Part shown: positions 52,755 to 61,007 of the stretch, piece by piece
Layout: every line of letters begins with the position of its first letter
How positions within the stretch are numbered: the stretch's first letter is position 1
Origin: Halalkalirubrum salinum
GTDB lineage: Archaea; Halobacteriota; Halobacteria; Halobacteriales; Haloferacaceae
Length of the DNA stretch: 64,000 nucleotides
Direction of reading: 5' to 3'
Assembly (NCBI RefSeq): GCF_005543295.1
Contig: NZ_SRSG01000024.1
Coordinates: 178,919 to 242,918, forward strand
Notes under the pieces: model-generated
Told to the model about the DNA's origin: nothing
Seen by the model: only the letters and a program-made list of their open reading frames with translations
Databases searched by the model: none
Program-made: the position numbers and the translations under genes

Positions 52755-53729
52755 ATGAACCACGAGCCGGCGGCACACACGAGCCGGACATTCGCTGTCG
52801 GTCAACTGCCCTCTGGGGGCTCGATCGACGTCGTCGAACACACCTATCGAGGAGCTGAAGGACCGACGGTCTCGGTGATTGCCGGCCAACACGGGATCGA
52901 ACTGAACGGCACAGCCGTGGCACGGCGGCTCGGCGATCGGCTCTCGACGATGTCGATCGCTGGAACCGTCCGAGTGCTCCCAGTGGCGAACCCGCCAGCG
53001 ATGGACCACCGATCGTACATGGGACCGGCGGCATACGACGTGGTAAACCCAAACCTCAATCGGGTGTGGCCTGGTGATTCCGACGGGACACTGACCGAAC
53101 GGATCGCCGCATACCTGTGGGACCGACTCGCCGATAGCGATGCAATAGTCGATCTCCACAGCGGCACACCCGAGATGCTCACCCACGTCCGATACTGCGA
53201 CGATGGAACCACCGCCGATCGACTTGCGACAGCGTTCGGCGTGGCACATCTGCTGGTCGACGAGCCGCCCAAGTCTGATCCTCCCCGGACAACACTCCGA
53301 AATGCGGCTTCACAGGCAGAGATCCCCGCGCTCACTGTCGAACTGGCCAACAGCCGGGAGGTCGCAACTGAGGCCGTCGCGGCCGGCCTCGAGGGTGTCA
53401 CCAACGTGCTCAAGACGATGGGCATGGTTCCGGGCGACATAGAAAACACGCCCACTCAGCAGGTGCTCCGCGACGACATCCCCGCAGTCTGTCTGTCAAG
53501 CGCTGGGCTCTTCGAGCCGGCCTCCAGAGTAACCGTCGGCGATCATGTGCAAGTAGGTACAGTGCTCGGCACCGTTCATAACCCTGAGACGTTTGAATTA
53601 GTCGAGACTATTACAGCCGATCGATCGGGATTCGTCTACTCCCTGTCGCGCGGTGGGGCGAACGCCGCAGGCGAGCGCGTTGCGAGCCTCGCAAGCCGGG
53701 CCTCAACTGCTGACACCGAGCAAGATTGA
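52755..53729 (+). CDS. Succinylglutamate desuccinylase/aspartoacylase-family deacylase
   Basis: 324 residues from ATG 52755. The zinc-carboxypeptidase-like AstE/AspA fold has GQHGIELNG (His46, Glu49), NLNRVWPG and DLHSG (His135); a VELANSR motif near residue 200 holds the probable catalytic Glu. The C-terminal part is a beta domain. Relatives remove acyl groups from amino acids, such as N-acetyl-aspartate, succinyl-glutamate or N-acetyl-diaminobutyrate in ectoine degradation. The substrate is unknown; the neighbours point to osmolyte or amino-acid metabolism. It is divergent from flavoprotein 2. Confidence 0.85.
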   Translation: MNHEPAAHTSRTFAVGQLPSGGSIDVVEHTYRGAEGPTVSVIAGQHGIELNGTAVARRLGDRLSTMSIAGTVRVLPVANPPAMDHRSYMGPAAYDVVNPNLNRVWPGDSDGTLTERIAAYLWDRLADSDAIVDLHSGTPEMLTHVRYCDDGTTADRLATAFGVAHLLVDEPPKSDPPRTTLRNAASQAEIPALTVELANSREVATEAVAAGLEGVTNVLKTMGMVPGDIENTPTQQVLRDDIPAVCLSSAGLFEPASRVTVGDHVQVGTVLGTVHNPETFELVETITADRSGFVYSLSRGGANAAGERVASLASRASTADTEQD

Positions 53730-53821
53730 TTTAACAGCTCTCATAATTAGCTGGTAAAACCCGGTTGGTGACTCCTTGGAGATAAGACGAATAACTGACA
53801 AACGAATACATAGTCACGAAC

Positions 53822-53873
53822 TTTTAAACAGGTTGAGTATTCCTAACACAGGGTTATGTGACACAGAGTGTCA
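53822..53873 (+). promoter_or_regulatory. Promoter and operator-like inverted repeat
   Basis: TTTTAAA (53822-53828) is a TATA-like box followed by CAGGTTG. About 30 bases later the perfect inverted repeat TGACAC-aga-GTGTCA lies at 53859-53873, between the expected transcript start and the start codon of the HTH gene. This suits autoregulation. The word TAAACAGGTTG also occurs at the metF promoter. Confidence 0.45.
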
Positions 53874-53888
53874 GTATGTGGTAATGAT

Positions 53889-54851
53889 ATGGTTGGGCAC
53901 ACCGCATTTGAAACGCTCTCACAACTAGTCGAATCGCTTGAGACACGTGATACAGCGCCAGCGGAAGTGGAAGCGACGATGCACGAGGGGAGACTGCGCG
54001 CGTCGCTCACCGTCCCGATTGATCTCTCCGTAGATGCTTCCCAGCAGGGGTATACACCCATTGCCGTCGACATCGGCACCGAGGGCTCGATCTGTGCAAC
54101 GTTCGAAAACCCGATTCGCGAGCCGATCGAGGCCGCCAACGGAGTCAGCATCGAATCGGAGTCCGCAAAGCGCACCGGGGCCGACGGCATCGTTCTCGCG
54201 GTGGAGTTGACAATCAAAAGCAAAGCCGAAGCATCAGAGATTCCAGAGCCAGCGACAGATGTGGATCAACGAGTGGAGGCCGCTACAGGGGTAACACAAG
54301 AGCCAGAATCCGAACGGCCACCAGATACCGAGCACCCAGAACTAGCCGTTCGCGATGAATCGGTACCACCTTACGAAGATATCGAATACCTCGAAGCCCT
54401 GTACGAGTCCTGTGAGACGTTTGGAGAGATGGGCGAGCGAATTGAGATGGACGTCTCCGCAGAGACGGTCCGACGATACATGATCGACGCGGGCGTCCAC
54501 TCGCCGGTAACATACGACTCCAACGCTGACGACGCGGCGGATGATGACGACACCCACGTCGAACCCGAGAATAGACGCATCGAAACCCGTCTCGCCGCCG
54601 ATGGGATCGGCTTGCCCGAGGGTGTCAGAATCGAACAAATAGTCAATGCAGTCGCGACATCTCGAACCGTCTACGAGGTCCAACGCGAGTTGGGACTCGA
54701 TCGGCAGGCGACAACTGATCTGCTTCGGCGACTCAACGTTCTCGACCTCGTGTGTCATCGGGTTGCAGATGCGACCCAGCAGCCGTCACAGGAGGAAGTA
54801 ACCGCGCGGATCAGAGAGTGCGTCCCGACGACTACCCCTTCGACCAGCTGA
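53889..54851 (+). CDS. HTH-containing probable transcriptional regulator
   Basis: 320 residues from ATG 53889 (a GTG at 53868 is also possible). The N-terminal 115 residues form a beta-rich domain, then a low-complexity Glu/Pro-rich linker. Residues about 160-200 (EDIEYLEALYES, then MDVSAETVRRYMIDAGVH) form one HTH; a second one is at about 252-290 (TVYEVQRELGLDRQATTDLLRRLNVLD). The family is not recognised. It sits between the deacylase and metF, and the shared promoter word suggests it controls itself and metF (inference). Confidence 0.6.
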   Translation: MVGHTAFETLSQLVESLETRDTAPAEVEATMHEGRLRASLTVPIDLSVDASQQGYTPIAVDIGTEGSICATFENPIREPIEAANGVSIESESAKRTGADGIVLAVELTIKSKAEASEIPEPATDVDQRVEAATGVTQEPESERPPDTEHPELAVRDESVPPYEDIEYLEALYESCETFGEMGERIEMDVSAETVRRYMIDAGVHSPVTYDSNADDAADDDDTHVEPENRRIETRLAADGIGLPEGVRIEQIVNAVATSRTVYEVQRELGLDRQATTDLLRRLNVLDLVCHRVADATQQPSQEEVTARIRECVPTTTPSTS

Positions 54852-54862
54852 AGGGATCGAAC

Positions 54863-54901
54863 ATACTACCACGGTTGATTTAATAAACAGGTTGGTAGTA
54901 T
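54863..54901 (+). promoter_or_regulatory. metF promoter flanked by inverted repeat
   Basis: ATACTACC (54863-54870) and GGTAGTAT (54894-54901) form a perfect eight-base inverted repeat whose 23-base interior holds TTTAATAAA (54879-54887), the TATA-like box of metF. TAAACAGGTTG overlaps its right side. It could be an operator covering the box, or the terminator stem of the upstream gene. Confidence 0.5.
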
Positions 54902-54945
54902 CACCCACAGACAAAAATACCTCTATCCCTAAGGATAGTTAATAT

Positions 54946-55809
54946 ATGTCCGTAGGAACCGCGGCGACAGCGGGAGTATCCGACGGGGCTGAGTACCTGC
55001 TCGCGAACGCCCGTTTTGAGTTGATGCCGTTCGACAGCTTCGACGACGAGATCGAACACCTGCCGGAAGGCGCGACGATCGCGATCACAACATCGCCACA
55101 GCTTGGAATCGAACGCACCGTCGAAAAGAGCGAGGCAGCCGCAGCGGCGGGCTTCGAGGTCGTACCCCACATCGCTGCGCGGTACATCGAAGGACCTGAC
55201 CAACTCGAAGAAATCGCCCGGCGGCTCGCCGAGGCAGGGATTACAGACATCTTCGTCCCCGGCGGCGATCGCGAGGAACCCGCCGGCGAATTCGAGTCCG
55301 CGTACGACCTACTCGTCGAACTCGAAGAGTTTGAATACGAGTTCGACGATGTCGGGATCACCGGCTATCCGGAGGGCCACGACTTCATTGACGATGAGAC
55401 ACTCGCGGCCGAGATGAAAAAGAAAGCGCCCTATGCGACATACATTGTGACACAGCTGTGTTACGATCCCGATACCGTCCTCGAATGGATTGAGGAGGTC
55501 CGCGATCGGGGAGTTGACCTCCCGGTGGAGATTGGAATTCCAGGTGTCATGAACTATCAACGACTCATGAAGATTTCCCAGAAGGTTGGCGTCGGCGATT
55601 CGATCAAGTTCCTCCGGAAGACGACCGGCGTGCTCGGGTTCGTCAAACAACTCGTCGGCTCGCGAGGGACGTACAAACCCGACGATCTGATCGACGGGCT
55701 CGGTGCCTATGTCGGCGACGAAACCTACGGCATCCGCGGCGTTCACATCTACACGTTCAATCAGACACCCGACACCGAGTCGTGGCGGCTTGGCCGACTC
55801 GACTCCTGA
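54946..55809 (+). CDS. metF: Methylenetetrahydrofolate reductase-like protein
   Basis: 287 residues. The TIM-barrel MTHFR family is recognisable from TIAITTSPQLGIERTVEKSEAAAAAGFEVVPHIAAR, FVPGGDREEPAGEFESAYDLL, GITGYPEGHDFI and the YIVTQLCYDPD segment; the C-terminus has RGVHIYTFNQ. Length and motifs fit MetF without a regulatory domain. It would reduce methylene-THF to methyl-THF or act in reverse. It is followed by glyA 89 bases later. Confidence 0.8.
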   Translation: MSVGTAATAGVSDGAEYLLANARFELMPFDSFDDEIEHLPEGATIAITTSPQLGIERTVEKSEAAAAAGFEVVPHIAARYIEGPDQLEEIARRLAEAGITDIFVPGGDREEPAGEFESAYDLLVELEEFEYEFDDVGITGYPEGHDFIDDETLAAEMKKKAPYATYIVTQLCYDPDTVLEWIEEVRDRGVDLPVEIGIPGVMNYQRLMKISQKVGVGDSIKFLRKTTGVLGFVKQLVGSRGTYKPDDLIDGLGAYVGDETYGIRGVHIYTFNQTPDTESWRLGRLDS

Positions 55810-55868
55810 GAGAACCAACTAATTCCTCATCATCAACGGTTAAATACCGCCAGCTAGCAACGACTGGG

Positions 55869-55877
55869 TTATTTACC
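55869..55877 (+). promoter_or_regulatory. TATA-like box of glyA
   Basis: TTATTTACC lies 22-30 bases before the ATG at 55899, consistent with a leaderless message and with the shorter of the possible starts. GGGT-tattt-ACCC (55866-55878) makes it a small inverted repeat. Confidence 0.5.
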
Positions 55878-55898
55878 CTGGAGTTCCGAGCCTACGAT

Positions 55899-57146
55899 AT
55901 GACGTACGAGACTGTTCGGGAGACGGACCCGGACGCTGCGGCTGCGTTGGAAGGCGAACGTGCACGACAGAACAACACGCTGGCCATGATCGCGAGTGAG
56001 AACCACGTCTCAGAGGCGGTCATGGAGGCACAGAGCTCTGAACTGACAAACAACTATGCGGAGGGGTACCCCGGCGAGCGCTACTACGGCGGCTGTGAGT
56101 ACGCCGACGATATCGAGCAGCTCGCGATCGATCGCGCCAAAGCGCTGTGGGGGGCCGAACACGTAAACGTTCAGCCACACTCGGGCTCGCAGGCGAACAT
56201 GGGCGTCTACCTCGCAATGCTTGATCCGGGCGATAAGATCCTCTCGCTGGATCTCACCCACGGAGGGCATCTAAGTCACGGCCACCCGGCGAACTTCGCC
56301 GGACAGGTCTACGAGGTAGAACAGTACGAGGTCGACATCGACTCTGGATACATTGACTACGAGGGTCTTGACGACATCGCCACCGAGTTCGAGCCGGATA
56401 TTATCGTCTCAGGATACTCGGCGTATCCGCGCGAGGTCGACTTCGGTCGCATTCAAGAGACCGCTGACGCGGTCGGCGCGTACCACCTCGCAGATATCGC
56501 CCACATCACGGGCCTCGTCGCCGCGGGTGTCCACGAGTCACCGATCGGCGTTACGGACTTCGTCACCGGCTCGACCCACAAGACGATCCGCTCGGGGCGT
56601 GGGGGAATCATTATGTGCGATGAAGAGCACGCCGACGCGATCGACGGCGCGGTCTTCCCCGGTGCACAGGGCGGTCCGGCAATGCACGCGATCGCCGGCA
56701 AGGCGGTCGGCTTCGGGGAGGCGCTCCAGCCGGAGTTCGAAGACTATGCCGAACAGACCGTTGGGAACGCGAAAGCGTTGGCCGATCAACTGCGTGAAAA
56801 CGGACTGTCGCTCGTCTCGGGTGGCACCGACAACCACCTCGTACTGGTCGACCTTCGACCCTCCCATCCCGACACGACCGGCAAGGTGGTCGAGGAGGCA
56901 CTCGAATCGGCGGGGATCGTCCTCAACGCCAACACGGTTCCCGGTGAGACCCGATCACCGTTCAACCCTTCGGGAATCCGTGCGGGGACGCCGGCACTCA
57001 CCACTCGTGGGTTTGGCGAAGAAGCCTGCCGCGAGGTCGCAGACCTCCTGTGTGAGGTCATCGACGACCCAGAAAACGAGGCAGTCATCGAGCGCGTGAG
57101 CGATCGCGTCGACGAGCTCACTGACGAGTATCCGCTGTACGACTGA
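55899..57146 (+). CDS. glyA: Serine hydroxymethyltransferase
   Basis: 415 residues from ATG 55899. The PLP lysine is Lys228 in TGSTHKTIRSGRGG. NTLAMIASENHVSEAV, NNYAEGYPGERYYGG, VNVQPHSGSQANMGVY and LADIAHITGLVAAG are conserved. The enzyme interconverts glycine plus methylene-THF with serine plus THF. It links the demethylase C1 output to serine and, through the dehydratase at 45991, to pyruvate. Confidence 0.97.
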   Translation: MTYETVRETDPDAAAALEGERARQNNTLAMIASENHVSEAVMEAQSSELTNNYAEGYPGERYYGGCEYADDIEQLAIDRAKALWGAEHVNVQPHSGSQANMGVYLAMLDPGDKILSLDLTHGGHLSHGHPANFAGQVYEVEQYEVDIDSGYIDYEGLDDIATEFEPDIIVSGYSAYPREVDFGRIQETADAVGAYHLADIAHITGLVAAGVHESPIGVTDFVTGSTHKTIRSGRGGIIMCDEEHADAIDGAVFPGAQGGPAMHAIAGKAVGFGEALQPEFEDYAEQTVGNAKALADQLRENGLSLVSGGTDNHLVLVDLRPSHPDTTGKVVEEALESAGIVLNANTVPGETRSPFNPSGIRAGTPALTTRGFGEEACREVADLLCEVIDDPENEAVIERVSDRVDELTDEYPLYD

Positions 57147-57162
57147 TCGCTATTGGGTGGTA

Positions 57163-57621
57163 TTAGGTGTCGATCGCCGCCAGCACCTCGCCGGCGTGCC
57201 CGTCCGGTGACACGCCCTCGAAGGCGGCCTCGATCGTCCCGTCTGGGCCGACGACGTACGTGTTCCTGAAGACTCCCTCAACGGTGTTTCCAAATAGCTG
57301 TTTTTCGCCGTAGGAGTCGTAGGCGGTCGACACCGAGCCGTCTTCGTCGGAGAGGAGTTCGAAGGGAATATCGTACGCGTCTGCAAACGCTGCGAGGTCG
57401 TCGACTGGGTCGTCACTGATGCCGAACACGGTCGCATCCACGTCGCGAAAGTCTGCCCACGCGTCCCGAAAGCCACAGGCTTCTGTCGTGCAGCCAGGCG
57501 TGTCCGCGCGTGGGTAGAAATACACAATGACTCGCTGTCCACGGTACGCCGAAAGCGAAATCGTGGTGCCGTCTTGGTTTGGAAGCGTAAAATCCGGGGC
57601 ATCGTCGCCAACATTGAGCAT
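57163..57621 (-). CDS. Thiol peroxidase / peroxiredoxin (BCP/PrxQ type)
   Basis: 152 residues. The peroxidatic Cys44 is in TPGCTTEACGFRD, with resolving Cys49 five residues later, the arrangement of the atypical 2-Cys PrxQ/BCP group. APDFTLPNQDGT and VIVYFYPRADTPG are conserved. It reduces peroxides using thioredoxin, so trxB products may be its partner. It is convergent with glyA, 16 bases apart. Confidence 0.94.
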   Translation of the reverse strand: MLNVGDDAPDFTLPNQDGTTISLSAYRGQRVIVYFYPRADTPGCTTEACGFRDAWADFRDVDATVFGISDDPVDDLAAFADAYDIPFELLSDEDGSVSTAYDSYGEKQLFGNTVEGVFRNTYVVGPDGTIEAAFEGVSPDGHAGEVLAAIDT

Positions 57622-57690
57622 AAGAGAAGTCTGGACTCACGCGACAAAACAATTCTGTACTTTCATCCGTACCCGGGTGCTATTGTACCC

Positions 57691-58194
57691 ATGGCCCTTG
57701 CCCTTCCACAGCGGATTCGATCGATCCCCAGAGACGACCTCCTCGGAGCCATCGTTGCGATCGTCCTCGTGAACCTCGTCGGCGCGAGCGGTGTCGTGTT
57801 CACGAATCCGAACAGCGAATGGTTTCAATCGTTGACGCTCCCGTGGTTCTATCCGCCACCAGCACTCTTCGGGATCGTCTGGACACTGCTGTTCTCGCTT
57901 CTTGGCGTGGCAGTGTACCTCGTGTACAGATCGCCGGCCGGCCGATCCCGATCGGTTGCCCTCGTCGCGTTTGGCGTGCAGATGGCGTTTAACGTTGCAT
58001 GGTCTCCCGCGTTTTTCGCCGCTGAGAGTCCCACGCTCGGGCTTGCCGTGATCATCCCCCTGTTTGGGCTGATCCTCGCCACGATCGTTGCGTTTGACCG
58101 TGTCAATCGCCGCGCAGCAGGCCTGCTCGTGCCGTACCTGCTTTGGGTTGGGTTCGCAACGGTACTCAACGGAACGATCTACCTGTTAAATTGA
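57691..58194 (+). CDS. TspO/MBR-family membrane protein
   Basis: 167 residues from ATG 57691. Five transmembrane helices with the family motifs WFYPPPALFGIVW, NVAWSPAFF and PYLLWVGFATVLN. TspO proteins bind porphyrins or other hydrophobic ligands. It is divergent from the peroxiredoxin, which may hint at an oxidative-stress context (inference). Confidence 0.9.
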   Translation: MALALPQRIRSIPRDDLLGAIVAIVLVNLVGASGVVFTNPNSEWFQSLTLPWFYPPPALFGIVWTLLFSLLGVAVYLVYRSPAGRSRSVALVAFGVQMAFNVAWSPAFFAAESPTLGLAVIIPLFGLILATIVAFDRVNRRAAGLLVPYLLWVGFATVLNGTIYLLN

Positions 58195-58230
58195 GCGTGG
58201 TGCCCAGGCTGGACTCTCGATCGACGTCGA

Positions 58231-59229
58231 CTACAGGAGGTCGTACTCCTCGTTGAATGTGGTGAGCGTGGCCGCGAGCACGCCGAAAACAACGGGTCCA
58301 ACAAAGAGGCCAGTGACTCCGATGGCGTAGACACCGCCAAATACGCCAACGAGAATCACCGCGGGGTTGAGATGGACCTGTTGATCGATGAGGATGGGCC
58401 GTGCATAGTTATCGACTGAACTTACGATGGCGACCCCGTATACCGTGAGCGCGATCGCCCCCACGGTGTCACCGATGAGAAACAAATACACCGCGGCGGG
58501 GCCCCAAACAATAAACGCACCGATGAGCGGCAATAACGCCAGCAAAACCATCACAAATGTCCAGAACACAACGTTCGGGATTCCGACCGCCCACATCCCC
58601 ACGCCCGCCACAACTCCTTGTCCGACCGCGACGACGATGTGACCGATAACGACGCCACGAATCATCCGATCAACCTTCGTAAAGAGTCGATCGGTGACCG
58701 GATCAGGCATCGGGACGACATCGTGGCTCCAGGCAACGAACCGGTCTCCATCACGAAGAACATAATAGACGAGGAATAACACGAGTGCGAAGCCAATCGA
58801 CAGTCGTGCCCCAACGCTAAAGATACCCGAGACATTGCCAAACAAAATATCAAAAGCACCCTCTCCAAGTGCTTGCAGTTGAGCGGAGAGGTCGACGTTG
58901 ATCCCGATAGTGTCTGAGATAGTCCGTTCGATTTCACTGCTGTTGAGCGGTGTATCCCCGCGAATGAGCTGTTGGATATCGCTGTACAACACGATCGCGA
59001 TGTATATGAAGGGGACGATCGTCGCGACAAACACACCGACAATCAACACCATCGGCGAAATCATCGGGCCAAAATACGGTACAAGCCGTTGGTTGAATGG
59101 ATAAAACACGTACGCGAGGATGACTGCACCGAGGACATACTGAAGGAAGGGCAAGACGATGTACAACGAAGCGATCGCTGACAGGGAAATACAGACGAGG
59201 AGGAATGACTGCGAGCGATTCATACTCAT
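58231..59229 (-). CDS. AI-2E family permease
   Basis: About 332 residues (ATG 59229; ATG 59223 also possible). Around eight helices, with the long cytoplasmic-looking segment 75-130 and a conserved C-terminal block: PLIGAFIVWGPAAVYLFLIGD, IDQQVHLNPAVILVGVFGGVYAIGVTGLFVGPVVFGVLA. Members have been linked to autoinducer-2 export, Na+/H+ antiport or other transport. The substrate here is unknown. Confidence 0.9.
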   Translation of the reverse strand: MSMNRSQSFLLVCISLSAIASLYIVLPFLQYVLGAVILAYVFYPFNQRLVPYFGPMISPMVLIVGVFVATIVPFIYIAIVLYSDIQQLIRGDTPLNSSEIERTISDTIGINVDLSAQLQALGEGAFDILFGNVSGIFSVGARLSIGFALVLFLVYYVLRDGDRFVAWSHDVVPMPDPVTDRLFTKVDRMIRGVVIGHIVVAVGQGVVAGVGMWAVGIPNVVFWTFVMVLLALLPLIGAFIVWGPAAVYLFLIGDTVGAIALTVYGVAIVSSVDNYARPILIDQQVHLNPAVILVGVFGGVYAIGVTGLFVGPVVFGVLAATLTTFNEEYDLL

Positions 59230-59565
59230 CGGTCCCACGAGACAAAAATAAAACCACCGTCGCAGTCCGAGCGTGATTCTGTCAAGCTTTGTTTAGCAGT
59301 TGTTGGCAATGTGATTGTCTTTATTTCAGCTCGGAACGCGTATACTATAGTAACGTTTGCAACGCTTTGCAACAACCACCTCGAAATGCAGTCTGAGAGT
59401 GCCTGAGCCAGTCGTTTCTGAACCGAAGTGAGAAAATACTTGCAAACGCTACTATAGCGTTCGAGGCTCTCCTCAGTCGGATTCGTATATAAATGTGGAT
59501 TATATTGCCAACTCCTGTTAGAGAATCGAATACGTTTACTCCCCGGCGGAACGAACGGAGATGTG
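59230..59565. other. 336-base intergenic region with MITE-like element
   Basis: No gene. It carries the 113-base element at 59345-59457 and a TATATAAA box at 59486-59493 that probably drives the HTH gene at 59566, with a leader of about 45 bases. Confidence 0.5.
59345..59457. mobile_element. 113-base MITE-like element
   Basis: CTATAGTAACGTTTGCAA (59345-59362) is matched in inverted orientation by TTGCAAACGCTACTATAG (59440-59457), 17 of 18 bases identical. The interior does not code. Size and terminal inverted repeats fit a miniature inverted-repeat transposable element. I could not see a clear target-site duplication in the flanks. Confidence 0.6.
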
Positions 59566-59946
59566 ATGGTTCGACCGCCGTCTGATGTGCCCGATCCCGA
59601 AGCAGAAACCGTGTTGGACACACTCGGTGATAAGCGGGCAAGAACGATCATCGAGGCGCTCTCGGAACCGCAGACGGCGACTGAACTCTCCGAACACTGT
59701 GATATCCCGCTGTCGACGATGTACCGAAAGCTTGACCAGCTCGTCGATGCTTCGTTGCTCTCCGAACAGACACAAATCAAACGAAACGGCCAGCACACGA
59801 CTCGGTATGTTCGGAACTTTGAGCGCCTCACGATAGGGGTCTCAGACGAAGAATCACTACACGCGTCGATCGATCGACCTGACAAGGCTGAAACCGCCGA
59901 TCAACGGCTCGAAGAGTTGTGGGCCCAAATCAGAGAGGAAACATAA
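59566..59946 (+). CDS. ArsR-like winged-helix regulator
   Basis: 126 residues from ATG 59566. Residues about 15-85 form a winged helix (ETVLDTLGDKRARTIIEALSEPQTATELSEHCDIPLSTMYRKLDQLVDASLL). The rest is acidic. The stop shares one base with the next ATG (TAATG), coupling it to the DUF7521 membrane protein, a pair that I recall from other haloarchaea. The two may form a sensor-regulator unit, which is inference. Confidence 0.85.
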   Translation: MVRPPSDVPDPEAETVLDTLGDKRARTIIEALSEPQTATELSEHCDIPLSTMYRKLDQLVDASLLSEQTQIKRNGQHTTRYVRNFERLTIGVSDEESLHASIDRPDKAETADQRLEELWAQIREET

Positions 59947-60218
59947 TGTACCCTGAAATACTGCTCATCGCAACCAAGACTGCGATCTTACTACTGGGAG
60001 GCAGTATCGCGTTCTTTGCATACAAGGCGTATCGACGAACAGGTGATCCATCACTTCGCGCTCTCGTCATCGGATTTAGTTTTGTTACGATCGGTGCGCT
60101 ACTTGGGGGAATTGCGGATCAACTGCTAAATATTGACCTCGTCACAGGCGTGATTATTGATAGCTTATTGACCGCGATTGGATTCGCCGTGATCGTCTAT
60201 TCGCTATTTCTTGAGTGA
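59946..60218 (+). CDS. DUF7521-type membrane protein
   Basis: 90 residues from ATG 59946: MYPEILLIATKTAILLLGG start, then YKAYRRTGDPSLRAL, GFSFVTIGALLGG and a last hydrophobic helix. Three helices in all. It matches the small haloarchaeal membrane proteins encoded next to HTH regulators. Function unknown. Confidence 0.75.
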   Translation: MYPEILLIATKTAILLLGGSIAFFAYKAYRRTGDPSLRALVIGFSFVTIGALLGGIADQLLNIDLVTGVIIDSLLTAIGFAVIVYSLFLE

Positions 60219-60243
60219 TACCATACTTGCTCTGTGAGCTTGA

Positions 60244-60492
60244 TTATGCAACTGACTCGACGCGCCACGTCGTCGCACTTGTATACGACCATTTCTCGAT
60301 CGTCAGATCCGGCGCGGAGTCCTGCAATTTAACAATCAACGCACCGATCTCTTTTGCGGAGAGACCAACATCGTCAGCAATGAACTTGCTCTTGAAATAT
60401 AGTTCACCATCTTGGGCACGCTCGCGTAGGTAGCAAAGTAGTTGTTCTTCTTTACTGAAAGCAGCGTCGGTGTGTTGTGATGTAGTGCTCAT
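60244..60492 (-). CDS. DUF7123-like small winged-helix protein
   Basis: 82 residues. The central LLCYLRERAQDGELYFKSKFIADDVGLSAKEIGALIVKLQ segment (residues about 18-57) is the conserved core of a haloarchaeal family I know as DUF7123, with a winged-helix look; it ends TWRVESVA. Function unknown. It is convergent with the DUF7521 gene and four bases downstream of the membrane protein gene on its own strand. Confidence 0.75.
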   Translation of the reverse strand: MSTTSQHTDAAFSKEEQLLCYLRERAQDGELYFKSKFIADDVGLSAKEIGALIVKLQDSAPDLTIEKWSYTSATTWRVESVA

Positions 60493-60495
60493 TGG

Positions 60496-60747
60496 TTATC
60501 GATTGTTGTGTCCGTGACCGACGATCAGTGCAATGATGTTCGCACAGAACAGGCCAAAGAATGCCATTGCGGTCAACGGTGTCATGTCTATCACCAATAG
60601 TGGCATGTATACGAATGGGAGCGCGACCGCCAGCCAGAAGCTTGCAAATCGGATCGCTCCGATTGATCGAGAGACCAATTCGTCGACGGGCGAGTCCACG
60701 TGATTGTTCGTCGTGGCGTTTGATTCGAGTTGGGTTGCTGATTCCAT
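60496..60747 (-). CDS. Hypothetical two-helix membrane protein
   Basis: 83 residues from ATG 60747. A polar N-terminus of about 35 residues is followed by two hydrophobic helices (about 36-56 and 58-78) and the end GHGHNNR. The family is not recognised. It precedes the DUF7123-like gene with a three-base gap, so the two are probably one transcript. Confidence 0.6.
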   Translation of the reverse strand: MESATQLESNATTNNHVDSPVDELVSRSIGAIRFASFWLAVALPFVYMPLLVIDMTPLTAMAFFGLFCANIIALIVGHGHNNR

Positions 60748-61007
60748 GGGAGGGGTCACCGGCTACACTCAGTGCTATGTCCGGATAGCACATATAATGC
60801 GACGAGCGTTACAGAGACTTCAACCCAATTAACGAAATCACTCGATAATTCACTACATTTTATAACTGCTTGAAAACCGATTTAACGATTTAAACTCCGA
60901 TTTGAGACCGTATCTATGTAATGACAATATATAATTTAATATATTCAGATATGAGTGGTTGTGTACGAGTCGGTAGTATTGAGTGCCCCGAGACGCTCTC
61001 CATCAAC

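Noticed and set aside
50029..53052. 1007-residue version of flavoprotein 2
   Set aside because: The extra N-terminus overlaps the divergent deacylase gene, lacks any domain, and a TATA-like box lies between it and ATG 52605.
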